Of a stretch of 36,130 nucleotides of DNA, positions 8,325-16,760 are shown piece after piece. The position numbers were made by a program, and so were the translations under genes. Position 1 is the first letter of the stretch. Each line of letters starts with the position of its first letter. Location of the stretch: the NCBI GenBank assembly GCA_938020445.1, contig CALIIC010000098.1:1-36130 (forward strand). The letters run 5' to 3'. The notes beneath the pieces were generated by a model. It made no database searches. It had not been told where the DNA came from and worked only from the letters and a program-made list of their open reading frames with translations. The stretch comes from an uncultured Flavobacteriaceae bacterium (GTDB lineage: Bacteria > Bacteroidota > Bacteroidia > Flavobacteriales > Flavobacteriaceae).

Positions 8325-9023
8325 ATGAAAAAAATTACACTGCTTTGCCTTATTGTCGTCTTTTCTTCTACTGCCCTATGTGCACAGGACAACCCCATCG
8401 GTTTTTTTACCAACAATCCGTTATGGGGACAATTCTATCATTTAGGGGATAAACAGGTAACCTATGTTCTAAAAGACACACCGTACCTAAACAAGGATTA
8501 CCAAGACGGGACCATATTCATACATGGAGAAAGCGCTTTTTCGGCTCCTATGCGGTATAACTCGGCTAAGGATCTTATAGAATTTTTGGATGAAGACAAT
8601 ATAAAAAGAGAGTTGTTAAGAAGACCTTATATAACCGCTACTTTGGATAACGGCGCGCACTATCATATTACTTCCTATTGGGACGAAGACAAGAACACCG
8701 AAAAATTCGGTTATTTTACCTCCTTAAATGATGGGGAGGCCCAGTTGTTGTATCGTGCTGAGAAAGAAATTAGGATGGGCGACAAAAAGTATGGCAACAC
8801 CGTCATAGAGGTTTCGGTCAAATATAGAGACTTATCGGCTTTTTACCTTAAACAAGGAAAGCAGCCCTCTAAAAAGGTGAAATTGAATAAAAAAACGGTT
8901 CTGGCATTGCTCGACGACAAACGACCTGCTTTGGAATATTTCATCAGCAAGAAAAAATTGAATCTCAGAAAAAAACAAGACGTCCTAACCTTATTGGAAT
9001 ACTACAACGCCCTACGATCATAA
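8325..9023 (+). CDS. Exported protein of unknown function
   Basis: 232 residues beginning with a clear signal peptide (M-K-K-I-T-L-L-C-L-I-V-V-F...A-L-C-A, then Q-D). I do not recognise the family. The mature protein contains G-F-F-T-N-N-P-L-W-G-Q-F-Y near the N-terminus, a beta-rich middle with many charged residues, and a strongly basic C-terminal third (K-K-V-K-L-N-K-K-T-V, then F-I-S-K-K-K-L-N-L-R-K-K). The ending D-V-L-T-L-L-E-Y-Y-N is helical. There is no further membrane segment and no lipobox, so a periplasmic or surface location is likely. A near-match to the -7 box with a one-base-longer spacer (TAGTTTTTG) lies in the 97-base gap upstream. It is convergent with tsaB. Confidence 0.8.
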   Translation: MKKITLLCLIVVFSSTALCAQDNPIGFFTNNPLWGQFYHLGDKQVTYVLKDTPYLNKDYQDGTIFIHGESAFSAPMRYNSAKDLIEFLDEDNIKRELLRRPYITATLDNGAHYHITSYWDEDKNTEKFGYFTSLNDGEAQLLYRAEKEIRMGDKKYGNTVIEVSVKYRDLSAFYLKQGKQPSKKVKLNKKTVLALLDDKRPALEYFISKKKLNLRKKQDVLTLLEYYNALRS

Positions 9024-9061
9024 GGTTGAAGAGAAGCATTGAATGCTGCTTTCTTGGGAAA

Positions 9062-9745
9062 TTAGAGCGGTTTTTTCTTTTTACCGGTCAATACGAAGTC
9101 TTTGAGGTAAAAGGGCTCAAAATACGCCACATCTTCAAATTCCGCTGCGATGAATTTGGTATGGGAAAGCAAGCTCATCTCCCGCGCCGAGGGCACCATG
9201 TCTTCTTGAAAGAAAACGGCATTGCTCTCTAGCACACCTCTGCACTTTTCAGCACCACTGCCTACCAACAAGACCGTTCCTTGTGATAGACAAGATGCAA
9301 ACGATGTTGGCTCAATAATTTCTGCCCGGGTCTCCCGCAGCATTTGATGATTCGTATCGAAAATAGCGGAATACACTTCCATACGTCGCGCATCTAACAA
9401 AGGGATGATAAAATCATACCCATCGGAATCGGCCGTATGCGCCAAACTTTCCAAGGTAGGAATCGAAATCAATGGAATATCCAAAGAGAAACACAGGCCT
9501 TTTGCCGCCGATACCCCAATCCGCAATCCTGTATAGGAACCCGGACCTTTGCTAACGGCAATTGCATCCAAATCGGCCAATTGCTGACCGGCCTCTTGCA
9601 TTACTTCGCCTATAAAAACATGCAGTTGTTCGGAGTGGGAATAATTAGGGGTGTTGTGCTCCTTTATCCCCAATACAATCCCGTCTTTGGCAACGCTAAC
9701 AGAGCAATTGGTCGTCGCCGTCTCTAAATTTAAAATGAGTGCCAT
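9062..9745 (-). CDS. tsaB: tRNA N6-threonylcarbamoyladenosine biosynthesis protein TsaB
   Basis: 227 residues with the TsaB signature: I-L-N-L-E-T-A-T at the N-terminus, H-S-E-Q-L at about residues 37-41, and the conserved K-G-P-G-S-Y-T-G-L-R-I-G-V-S-A-A-K-G-L segment. TsaB is an ASKHA-fold partner that dimerises with TsaD in the cytoplasm and is needed for the t6A37 modification of ANN-decoding tRNAs. It is the last gene of the minus-strand block, 20 bases after the TolC-type gene, but has its own exact -7 box in that gap. The C-terminal basic tail (T-G-K-K-K-K-P-L) is slightly unusual. The function is unrelated to efflux, so adjacency is probably incidental. Confidence 0.95.
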   Translation of the reverse strand: MALILNLETATTNCSVSVAKDGIVLGIKEHNTPNYSHSEQLHVFIGEVMQEAGQQLADLDAIAVSKGPGSYTGLRIGVSAAKGLCFSLDIPLISIPTLESLAHTADSDGYDFIIPLLDARRMEVYSAIFDTNHQMLRETRAEIIEPTSFASCLSQGTVLLVGSGAEKCRGVLESNAVFFQEDMVPSAREMSLLSHTKFIAAEFEDVAYFEPFYLKDFVLTGKKKKPL

Positions 9746-9749
9746 GCCA

Positions 9750-9757
9750 CAAAGATA
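9750..9757 (-). promoter_or_regulatory. -7 promoter box of tsaB
   Basis: On the minus strand this reads TATCTTTG, an exact TAnnTTTG match. It ends four bases before the tsaB ATG (9745), the same spacing seen at 5237-5244, so a leaderless transcript is predicted. Confidence 0.5.
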
Positions 9758-9765
9758 CCCTTTGC

Positions 9766-11106
9766 TTAGTTCAAAGAAATGGGAATACCAAAGTAAAATT
9801 CCAATATCTTCAATCGAAAAATATAGTCATACTTCGTTCGCACTACTTCTGCTTCTGCATTATCCAGTCTAGACTGTGCCTGGCTAAATTCAAAGGCGTT
9901 CATTAAACCTACGTCAAAACGCTCTTTGGAATAATTATAAGCCAAACGACGTGCTTCCGAAGTTTTTTCCGCTGCTTCATAAGCTTTGTAAAATGTGGTT
10001 ACATTTACATATGCTTGATTTACATCTGTCTCCAATTCCAACTTCACCCGTTGTAGCTCAACATTGGCAATATCTACAGCAATTTTGGACCTTTTGATGC
10101 CATTTCGAGTACTAAAGCCGTTGAATATAGGAACATTCATTTGCGCCCCATACGAAATACCATCATTAATGTACAACTGATTTTTCAGGGGAATACGTTC
10201 TCCGGTAATATTATCCCGGTTTTGATCTGAATAACGTGTATTGTAGTTTATGAAAGCACCAATGGTAGGATATCTAGCCCCTTTGGCAATTTCCAAGTCC
10301 TTTTCTGCTAATTCCACTCCAGACAAAGCAAACCGAATATCGTTTCGAAAGGTCAATGCTTTGTCAAAAATTACTTTAGCTGAATTTGACAATATGTCGG
10401 AAGGCGGAATATCAAACTCATCCTCGGCAATATCAAAGTTCTCATAATCTGTGATTTGCAACAATTGTGCAAGGCTAATTTTAGAAATAAGCACCAAGCT
10501 TTCTCCATTTACCACTTGTTGTTCTTGTGTGGCAGCGGTGGCTTCAATTTCTAACAAATCGCCTCTAGGTACTACTCCAGACTCTACCAATTCTGCGGTT
10601 CGCTTTAAATCTTGTTCGGTGACCGCATATTGCGCTTTTGCCACCTTTAAAGACTCTTTATTTGAGAGTACTTGCAAATAAGCATTGGCGACACTCAAAC
10701 GAATATCATCTTTGATATCATCTAAACGATATTGTTGGGAAATTCCCCGAAGCTTAGCACGTTCAATACGGTTATAGTTACGGAGTCCGTCAAACAATGT
10801 AACCGAAGAGGTTAAATCACCGGAAGCGGAAAATATGGTAGCCGATACCAACGAGTTTGTTGTAGGATCTAACGCAAGTCCCGTATTGCCCGAAGCATTA
10901 AAAGAAGCGTTCAAATTGGGCAATAGCGCCGCTTTTGCATCGGATTCATCTATTTTTGCATTCTCTAAATCTAACTCAATCTGTTCAATTGATAAGTTAT
11001 TTTCGACCGCATAGGTAACACATTCCTCGAGTGTCCATTTCTTTTGTTGCGCCGATAGCATACCTACTGCAAATACCAGTAGCAAAGTTGTTAACTTAAA
11101 TTTCAT
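9766..11106 (-). CDS. TolC family outer membrane efflux protein
   Basis: 446 residues with a Sec signal peptide (M-K-F-K-L-T-T-L-L-L-V...M-L-S-A, then Q-Q-K-K-W-T-L-E-E-C-V). Two outer-membrane-efflux-protein repeats follow, each with long heptad-rich helices; A-L-L-P-N-L-N-A-S-F near residue 60 is the typical family motif. Proteins of this type trimerise into the outer membrane channel and periplasmic tunnel of tripartite pumps. It is the last pump gene in the operon, 38 bases after the second adaptor gene. It is the only TolC-type gene in the cluster, so it should serve both adaptor-permease modules. Confidence 0.93.
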   Translation of the reverse strand: MKFKLTTLLLVFAVGMLSAQQKKWTLEECVTYAVENNLSIEQIELDLENAKIDESDAKAALLPNLNASFNASGNTGLALDPTTNSLVSATIFSASGDLTSSVTLFDGLRNYNRIERAKLRGISQQYRLDDIKDDIRLSVANAYLQVLSNKESLKVAKAQYAVTEQDLKRTAELVESGVVPRGDLLEIEATAATQEQQVVNGESLVLISKISLAQLLQITDYENFDIAEDEFDIPPSDILSNSAKVIFDKALTFRNDIRFALSGVELAEKDLEIAKGARYPTIGAFINYNTRYSDQNRDNITGERIPLKNQLYINDGISYGAQMNVPIFNGFSTRNGIKRSKIAVDIANVELQRVKLELETDVNQAYVNVTTFYKAYEAAEKTSEARRLAYNYSKERFDVGLMNAFEFSQAQSRLDNAEAEVVRTKYDYIFRLKILEFYFGIPISLN

Positions 11107-11144
11107 TTGATTCTATTTTCTTGATTATTGATTGATGTCATTTA

Positions 11145-12257
11145 TTACCCTTGGTCATCATCACTTCGTTCCAACTCGTTCCAAATTTTGATTTTGTCTT
11201 CTTTTTCCAAGCCAGAAACGATTTCTACATCGATCCCATCACTGACACCTAATTCGAGTTCCTTTCGTTCAAATTCGTTCTCACCCGTCTCAATTTCCAC
11301 AAAAGGTTTTTGCGTCTCCTTATCAAACTGTAAGAGCGCTTCCTTCATTGCCAGCACATCTTTTTTCTCTTCCAAAACAATGGAGGCATTGGCGCTATAC
11401 CCTGCACGCACATAAGCGGTATCGGTAACCACCAAATCTCCTTCGATCTTGAATTGTACGGCACCTTCTTCCTCGACACCTTTGGGTGCAATGAATTTGA
11501 GCTTCGCAGAATAGTTCGACTTCTCCAATGCGCCCAAATTAATTTCCAAAGGCATTCCCAGTCTCAATTTTCCAACTTCAGATTCATCTACTTCGCCTTC
11601 AAAGATCATTTTAGTCATATCGGCAATGGTCGCGATCGTAGTACCATCATTGAAGTTATTACTTTGAATTACCTGATCGCCTTCTTTTACAGGAATCTCT
11701 AAAATGGTTCCTGAAACCGTAGAACGTATATTCGTATTGGCGCTTGAAGACCCACCAGCAGAACCTACGCGAATGATACGATAATCATTTCGAGCATTAT
11801 CGAGCTCTACATTGGCCTGGTCATATACCAACTTAAGATCATTAAAGTCTTTGCTTGCTACCACACCTTTATCAAACAAGGTCTTGTTCCGATTGTATTC
11901 CAATTTGGCATTGGCCAAACTCACCTCTGCATTTCGCACACGACCTCTTGCGCTCGCCAAAGACTGTTCGTTGGGCACTACTTTTATGGTAGCAATCAAA
12001 TCCCCTTCTTTGATCTGTGTCCCTTCTTCCAAAAACACCTTATCAATGATGCCAGAAATTTGTGGTTTGATATTGATCTCATCCTCAGGGATAACCTTCC
12101 CTGTAACAATGACCTTGTTTACAATATCTTTGGTTTCTAATTCCGCAGTTTCATATAACTTAAGAGGCGTGCTATTCTTTTTCAAGAAAGAAACGACCGC
12201 AAATAAGACCAGCACTACTACTAGTCCGATTAATCCGTATTTTACGTACTTGTTCAT
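11145..12257 (-). CDS. Efflux periplasmic adaptor (MacA/HlyD-like), copy 2
   Basis: 370 residues: an N-terminal membrane anchor (residues 6-26, Y-G-L-I-G-L-V-V-V-L-V-L-F), a biotinyl-lipoyl-like half (V-T-G-K-V-I-P-E-D-E-I-N-I-K-P-Q-I-S-G-I-I), a short helical hairpin (about residues 98-165) and beta-barrel and membrane-proximal domains ending in G-L-E-K-E-D-K-I-K-I-W-N-E. Adaptors of this family link an inner membrane transporter to a TolC channel. It closely resembles the other adaptor in this operon (15580-16698) along its length, including the shared phrases I-K-P-x-I-S-G, V-K-V-V-P-N or I-K-V-V-P-N, and G-x-M-x-E-V-P-V or G-T-I-L-E-I-P-V. Its leader contains an ATCAAAT-rich stretch also seen before other operon genes. 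Confidence 0.93.
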   Translation of the reverse strand: MNKYVKYGLIGLVVVLVLFAVVSFLKKNSTPLKLYETAELETKDIVNKVIVTGKVIPEDEINIKPQISGIIDKVFLEEGTQIKEGDLIATIKVVPNEQSLASARGRVRNAEVSLANAKLEYNRNKTLFDKGVVASKDFNDLKLVYDQANVELDNARNDYRIIRVGSAGGSSSANTNIRSTVSGTILEIPVKEGDQVIQSNNFNDGTTIATIADMTKMIFEGEVDESEVGKLRLGMPLEINLGALEKSNYSAKLKFIAPKGVEEEGAVQFKIEGDLVVTDTAYVRAGYSANASIVLEEKKDVLAMKEALLQFDKETQKPFVEIETGENEFERKELELGVSDGIDVEIVSGLEKEDKIKIWNELERSDDDQG

Positions 12258-12300
12258 TGTTTTTGATTTGATTGTTATTTGATTTTTTAGCTATCTATTG

Positions 12301-13557
12301 TTATTCTTCTCTAAGGGCATCAATAGGTTTTACACGAACCGCCTTGTTTGCTGGTATTAAACCTATTAAAAGACTCAAACTAATCATCAGCAAAAAGGAA
12401 AAAACAAATTGAGGTATCGTGACCATCGGATTTCGGAAAGGAGCATCGTTTCCCTGCGCGAAAAGAGAATCGATTAAGTTTAAGAGCCCCACTGAAATAG
12501 CAAAACCCATCATCCCCGCAAACACCGTAATTACAGCTGCCTCCAATATCACCTGTCTTCTTACAATCCTCGGTGTAGCACCCAACGCTCTTCTCACGCC
12601 AATTTCCTTGGTTCGTTCCTTTACCGTAATGAGCAGTATGTTACTGATAGCCACAACACCGGCAAGTAAGGACAGTAATCCGACGAACAAGGAAACCCCC
12701 TTTAATACAGTTGTAAAAATTGAAACACTTTTAAACACTTCTGACATATCAAAACTCCCTATAGCGCGTTCATCGGTCGGGCTGATATCGTATTTCGCCT
12801 TTAGTACTTTTTTAATCTTTGCCTCCACAATGGGCACTTCGGTTTCATCACTAAAGGAAATGGCCATCCATCCCATTCGATCTCCGGAGTTAAAGGCTTT
12901 TTGAAAGGTGGTAAAGGGAATGAACACTGCGTTTTCTCCGTCAATATTGATATTGTCATTGGGTTTATAAATCCCTACAATACTAAAGAACACCCCATTT
13001 ATACGCACATCTTCCCCAATGGCATTTTCCCCTTTTTCAAAAAGGAGTTTGTAGGTTTCTTCCCCAATAACACAAACCTTCTTCGAGTTGTCCGTATCAT
13101 TTCTATTCAGAAAACGGCCTTCAACAAGCTTCTTTTTCATGATTTCATCAATCTCAGGATAGTCTCCATAAACCGAAGATCCGCTGGTAAGCCCCTTTCT
13201 ATAAACCGTTGCCACCCCTCGGTGACTCCCTAGTTCTATTCGCGGAGCTAATACATCTATTTCAGGAATTTGCTTTCTTAGGATATCAGCATCCTCTGTC
13301 TTAAATTTAATGCGACGGCCTCGTTCAAATCCTTTGTACGGTTCCGAAGTGCTTTGACTCCAAACGAATAGACTGTTCGAAGAGGTACCTGCAAATAAAT
13401 TATTGAACCCATTTGACAGACCATTCGACGACCCCAATAATAACATCAGTATCACCATTGCAAAGATGACCCCGAGCATCGTTAAAAAAGTACGGAATAC
13501 ATTTTTCCCAAGAGTGTTAAACACCTCACTCCATAAATCTCTGTCGAATAACCACAT
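12301..13557 (-). CDS. MacB/FtsX-type ABC permease, P2 type, copy 2
   Basis: 418 residues. One membrane helix near the N-terminus (about 20-42) is followed by a periplasmic MacB-type core of about 230 residues, then three helices (about 280-400) of the FtsX domain. T-K-E-I-G-V-R-R-A-L-G-A marks the coupling region that contacts the ATPase. The C-terminus is I-P-A-N-K-A-V-R-V-K-P-I-D-A-L-R-E-E, which pairs it with the permease at 16761-18017 (I-P-A-N-S-A-I-R-V-R-P-I-E-A-L). It has no ATPase domain of its own and must use the separate ATPase at 14781-15482. The start lies one base after the stop of the preceding permease, indicating tight co-translation. Confidence 0.92.
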   Translation of the reverse strand: MWLFDRDLWSEVFNTLGKNVFRTFLTMLGVIFAMVILMLLLGSSNGLSNGFNNLFAGTSSNSLFVWSQSTSEPYKGFERGRRIKFKTEDADILRKQIPEIDVLAPRIELGSHRGVATVYRKGLTSGSSVYGDYPEIDEIMKKKLVEGRFLNRNDTDNSKKVCVIGEETYKLLFEKGENAIGEDVRINGVFFSIVGIYKPNDNINIDGENAVFIPFTTFQKAFNSGDRMGWMAISFSDETEVPIVEAKIKKVLKAKYDISPTDERAIGSFDMSEVFKSVSIFTTVLKGVSLFVGLLSLLAGVVAISNILLITVKERTKEIGVRRALGATPRIVRRQVILEAAVITVFAGMMGFAISVGLLNLIDSLFAQGNDAPFRNPMVTIPQFVFSFLLMISLSLLIGLIPANKAVRVKPIDALREE

Positions 13558-13558
13558 A

Positions 13559-14788
13559 TTATTTATCGTTTAATGCCACAATAGGTTTTATTTTTGCCGC
13601 TTTCATAGCAGGCAGTAAGCCAGCAAAAAAACCGGCAATGATCAAAATTATAGTTGCAATAAGTACGGTTGAAAAATCAACCGAAGGGTTCTTAAAAGCT
13701 GGGGCCTCGATTAACGGCCCAACGCCGGCCAGAATACCCGAAGCTATTAACAAACCTATAAAACCGGATAACGCGGTTATAAAGACAGATTCTAGAAGTA
13801 CCAACTTAATAATTTGAATGGGTTTTGCTCCAAGCGCCTTTCGCACCCCAATTTCCTTGGTACGCTCTTTAACCGTAAAGACCATAATATTCCCAATACC
13901 TACTACTCCAGCCGTTAAAAGTAACATTACTACAAATATTGCTCCCGTATCGAGGATTCCCGTGAAGTTGTTAATATCGGAAAATGCTTCTGCATAATTC
14001 CAGATACGGATACCCGCCTGGTCTTTTGGTGCGACTTTATGTCTTCTTTTTAAAATTGTTTCTAAACGTCCTGAAAATTCCAAGGCCCTTGTCAAATCAT
14101 AGGACGAATTATAAGTAAGCGCTATTTGATCTACATTATCAGTATTACTATAAATACGTTGGTAGGTTGAAATGGGCGCTAAAATACCCCTTTCGGCATT
14201 GTCGTCTCCGTCATCCGTAAAAACTCCAATAACCCGAAATGGCAATCCATTAAATTCAACAAACTTTCCTAACGCCGCCTCATTTTTAAAAAGGTCTTCT
14301 TTCACCTTTCTTCCTATCACGGCTACCTTCGCCCCTGAAACCAGGTCGTTCGTGTTAATAAACCGGCCTTGGGTGATAATCGTTTTTTCAATGACTTGGA
14401 AATCGGGATGCACCGCCTGTACCGTGTAAGACCCTGTTTCACTTTTGTAACGGGCAGTGGTTCTGCGAAACATACGCCCACTAATATTCTCAAAATCATC
14501 GGGAAAGCTCTTTCTGATATATTCAATATCATCGTTTTTCAACTGAATTCGACGTTCCGCCTCAAAACCTGCATACGCTTTTGAAGTAGTACCGGGTCGA
14601 ATAAAGATGGAATTGGTAGCATCATCATTGAACTGTCCATGAAATCCATTGGTCATCGCATTCACGCAACCCAACAAAACTACAAGTATAAAAATCCCCC
14701 AACCGACGGAAAAACCAGTAAGGAAGGTTCGCAACTTGTTGTTCTTAATACTATTGAATATCTCTACCCAAATGTCTCTATCAAACAT
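13559..14788 (-). CDS. MacB/FtsX-type ABC permease, P1 type, copy 2
   Basis: 409 residues with the same one-plus-three membrane helix layout and a large periplasmic domain. The N-terminus M-F-D-R-D-I-W-V-E-I-F-N-S-I-K-N-N-K-L-R-T-F and the C-terminus P-A-M-K-A-A-K-I-K-P-I-V-A-L identify it as the counterpart of the permease at 18055-19302 (P-A-W-K-A-A-R-I-K-P-I-V-A-L). T-K-E-I-G-V-R-K-A-L-G-A is the ATPase-contact motif. Its start codon overlaps the ATPase stop by eight bases, and the next permease begins one base after its own stop. A P1-P2 heterodimer driven by the shared ATPase is the simplest model. Confidence 0.92.
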   Translation of the reverse strand: MFDRDIWVEIFNSIKNNKLRTFLTGFSVGWGIFILVVLLGCVNAMTNGFHGQFNDDATNSIFIRPGTTSKAYAGFEAERRIQLKNDDIEYIRKSFPDDFENISGRMFRRTTARYKSETGSYTVQAVHPDFQVIEKTIITQGRFINTNDLVSGAKVAVIGRKVKEDLFKNEAALGKFVEFNGLPFRVIGVFTDDGDDNAERGILAPISTYQRIYSNTDNVDQIALTYNSSYDLTRALEFSGRLETILKRRHKVAPKDQAGIRIWNYAEAFSDINNFTGILDTGAIFVVMLLLTAGVVGIGNIMVFTVKERTKEIGVRKALGAKPIQIIKLVLLESVFITALSGFIGLLIASGILAGVGPLIEAPAFKNPSVDFSTVLIATIILIIAGFFAGLLPAMKAAKIKPIVALNDK

Positions 14789-15482
14789 AAGCGGATGCTC
14801 TAACTTGTTTTATTTTTTTATCCTCCACGATTACACCATCTTTTAGATGTACGATACGTTTGCACATATCTGCGATATCGGGTTCATGGGTTACCACTAG
14901 AATGGTGTTCCCGTCGTCGTTGATTTTTTGAATAAGGTCCATCACCTCATAAGAGGTCTTACTATCCAATGCTCCTGTGGGCTCATCTGCCAAAAGTACT
15001 TTTGGTTCAGCAGCCATCGCTCTCGCAATCGCTACCCGCTGTTTTTGCCCTCCGGAAAGCTCACTGGGCAAATGCGTGGCCCATTCTTTTAAGCCTACCT
15101 GCCCCAAATATTTCAATGCTTTCTCCTGTCGTTCTTTTCTTCCAACTTTCTGATAGTATAATGGCAAAGCCACATTCTCCATCGCATTTTTGTAGTTGAT
15201 CAGGTTGAACGACTGGAATACGAATCCTAAAAATTTATTTCGGTATTGCGCCGCCTTCGTCTCGTTCAGATTCTCGATCGGCACCCCATCGAGTACATAA
15301 TCACCCGAATCGGCACCATCCAACATTCCTAAAATATTTAGCAACGTAGACTTTCCAGACCCCGAAGAACCCATGATGGCAACCAATTCGCCTTCTTCTA
15401 CCGAAAAGTCGATCCCTTTTAGTACATGAAGGGAATTGCTTCCCATTTTATAGGATTTGTGAAGATTTTTTATTTGAATCAT
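14781..15482 (-). CDS. ABC transporter ATP-binding protein (MacB/LolD-like)
   Basis: 233 residues, all motifs intact: Walker A G38-S-S-G-S-G-K-S-T46, Q-loop Gln90, signature L142-S-G-G-Q146, Walker B V-L-L-A-D166-E167, and H-loop His199. It belongs to the family that energises MacB, LolCDE and FtsX-type permeases from the cytoplasmic side. It is the only ATPase in a cluster with four permeases and lies between the two permease-adaptor cassettes, overlapping the following P1 permease by eight bases. The substrate is unknown; antibiotic, peptide, siderophore or lipoprotein-type cargo are all possible for this family. Confidence 0.96.
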   Translation of the reverse strand: MIQIKNLHKSYKMGSNSLHVLKGIDFSVEEGELVAIMGSSGSGKSTLLNILGMLDGADSGDYVLDGVPIENLNETKAAQYRNKFLGFVFQSFNLINYKNAMENVALPLYYQKVGRKERQEKALKYLGQVGLKEWATHLPSELSGGQKQRVAIARAMAAEPKVLLADEPTGALDSKTSYEVMDLIQKINDDGNTILVVTHEPDIADMCKRIVHLKDGVIVEDKKIKQVRASAYV

Positions 15483-15579
15483 ATTGAATCAGATTAGTGG
15501 TTCGGTGTCTTTCGAAGCTGGTTCTGCTATAAGACACTTCAGACGTTAATTTGTTACAAGAAATGTTTATTTTTTTTAA

Positions 15580-16698
15580 CTAGTTGTTATCAGAAAATTC
15601 CTGAGGCTTTATCTCATTCCATACCTTGACCTTGTCACCTTCAGAAATACCTGCTTTTATCTCAACATAAATACCATCGCTGATCCCCAATTCAACATCT
15701 TTACGTTCGAATTGTTGATCCCCTTTCTCAATTTCCACGAACGGTTCTTTCGTAACCGAATCAAATTGCACCAAGGCTTCTTTGAGTGCGAGGACACTAT
15801 CTGCTTTCGCCAAGATTATCGAAGCATTGGCACTTAGTCCCGCCCGAATAAAAGTGGTATCGCTTTTCGTCAAAGTTCCCTTAATTTCGAATTGAATGGC
15901 GCCATTCTCTTCATTGCCCTTCGGCGCTATATAGTCTAAGACGGCATCAAACTTTTGATTTTCGATGGCTCCTACCGTTATTTCCAAGGGAAGGTTTTCA
16001 GTAATCTTTCCAACTTCCGACTCATCTACTTTTCCTTCAAATATCATTTTCTCAACATCGGCGATTGCGGCGATAGTGGTTCCTTCGTTGAAATTATTAC
16101 TTTCAATCACTTGATTTCCCACCTCTACGGGTACTTCTAGCACCATTCCGCTTACCGTCGCGCGAATTTGCGTATTGGCTGCGTTCCCATAGCCTTTGGC
16201 CGTTCCAGTTTTCACAATATCATATCTCTTATTTGCCGCACCATAGGCTTGTTTGGCCTGATCAAAACTGACCTCGGCTCGTTCCAAATCTACTTTTGAA
16301 ATCACCCCCTTGGCAAAAAGACTTTTTTGACGGTCCATATTCCGTTTCTGATCATCTAAACCAATCTTGGCCTCATCAATGGCATTGCGGGCGTCGTTCA
16401 AAGCGTTTAAGTTGGGAACCACCTTCACGCGACAAATCAAATCGCCGGATTTCACATAGTCACCTCCTTCCACAAAGACTTCTTCGATAACCCCCGAAAT
16501 ATTCGGCTTGATCAGTACCTCTTCCAGCGGAAGAATGCTTCCCGTGGCCACTGTTTTACGAACAATATTTTGCTTTGAAGGCTCCTCTACTTCGTAGCGA
16601 ATTGGGTCTTCGGTATTTTTCTGATACAGGTAATACATTGCTCCGCCAAAAGCCAATACAAGGGTGAGCAAGATTACGATGGTGACTGTTTTTTTCAT
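15580..16698 (-). CDS. Efflux periplasmic adaptor (MacA/HlyD-like), copy 1
   Basis: 372 residues with an N-terminal anchor (residues 4-24, V-T-I-V-I-L-L-T-L-V-L-A-F-G), a lipoyl-like half beginning V-A-T-G-S-I-L-P-L-E-E-V-L-I-K-P-N-I-S-G, a helical hairpin (about 100-165) and a C-terminal barrel ending E-G-D-K-V-K-V-W-N-E-I. It is the paralog of the adaptor at 11145-12257 and sits at the same place, after a P1-P2 permease pair. It should link the upstream permease pair to the TolC-type channel. The ATPase gene follows after 97 bases that hold no clear promoter box. Confidence 0.93.
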   Translation of the reverse strand: MKKTVTIVILLTLVLAFGGAMYYLYQKNTEDPIRYEVEEPSKQNIVRKTVATGSILPLEEVLIKPNISGVIEEVFVEGGDYVKSGDLICRVKVVPNLNALNDARNAIDEAKIGLDDQKRNMDRQKSLFAKGVISKVDLERAEVSFDQAKQAYGAANKRYDIVKTGTAKGYGNAANTQIRATVSGMVLEVPVEVGNQVIESNNFNEGTTIAAIADVEKMIFEGKVDESEVGKITENLPLEITVGAIENQKFDAVLDYIAPKGNEENGAIQFEIKGTLTKSDTTFIRAGLSANASIILAKADSVLALKEALVQFDSVTKEPFVEIEKGDQQFERKDVELGISDGIYVEIKAGISEGDKVKVWNEIKPQEFSDNN

Positions 16699-16760
16699 TT
16701 TATATGCAGTTTGATTTGATTGATGTTATTCTAAATTATTTGTATTTATCTTATTACTAA

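Noticed and set aside
9032..9052. Small hairpin between the exported protein gene and tsaB
   Set aside because: The stem is only five base pairs and no clean T tract follows; too weak to call a terminator.
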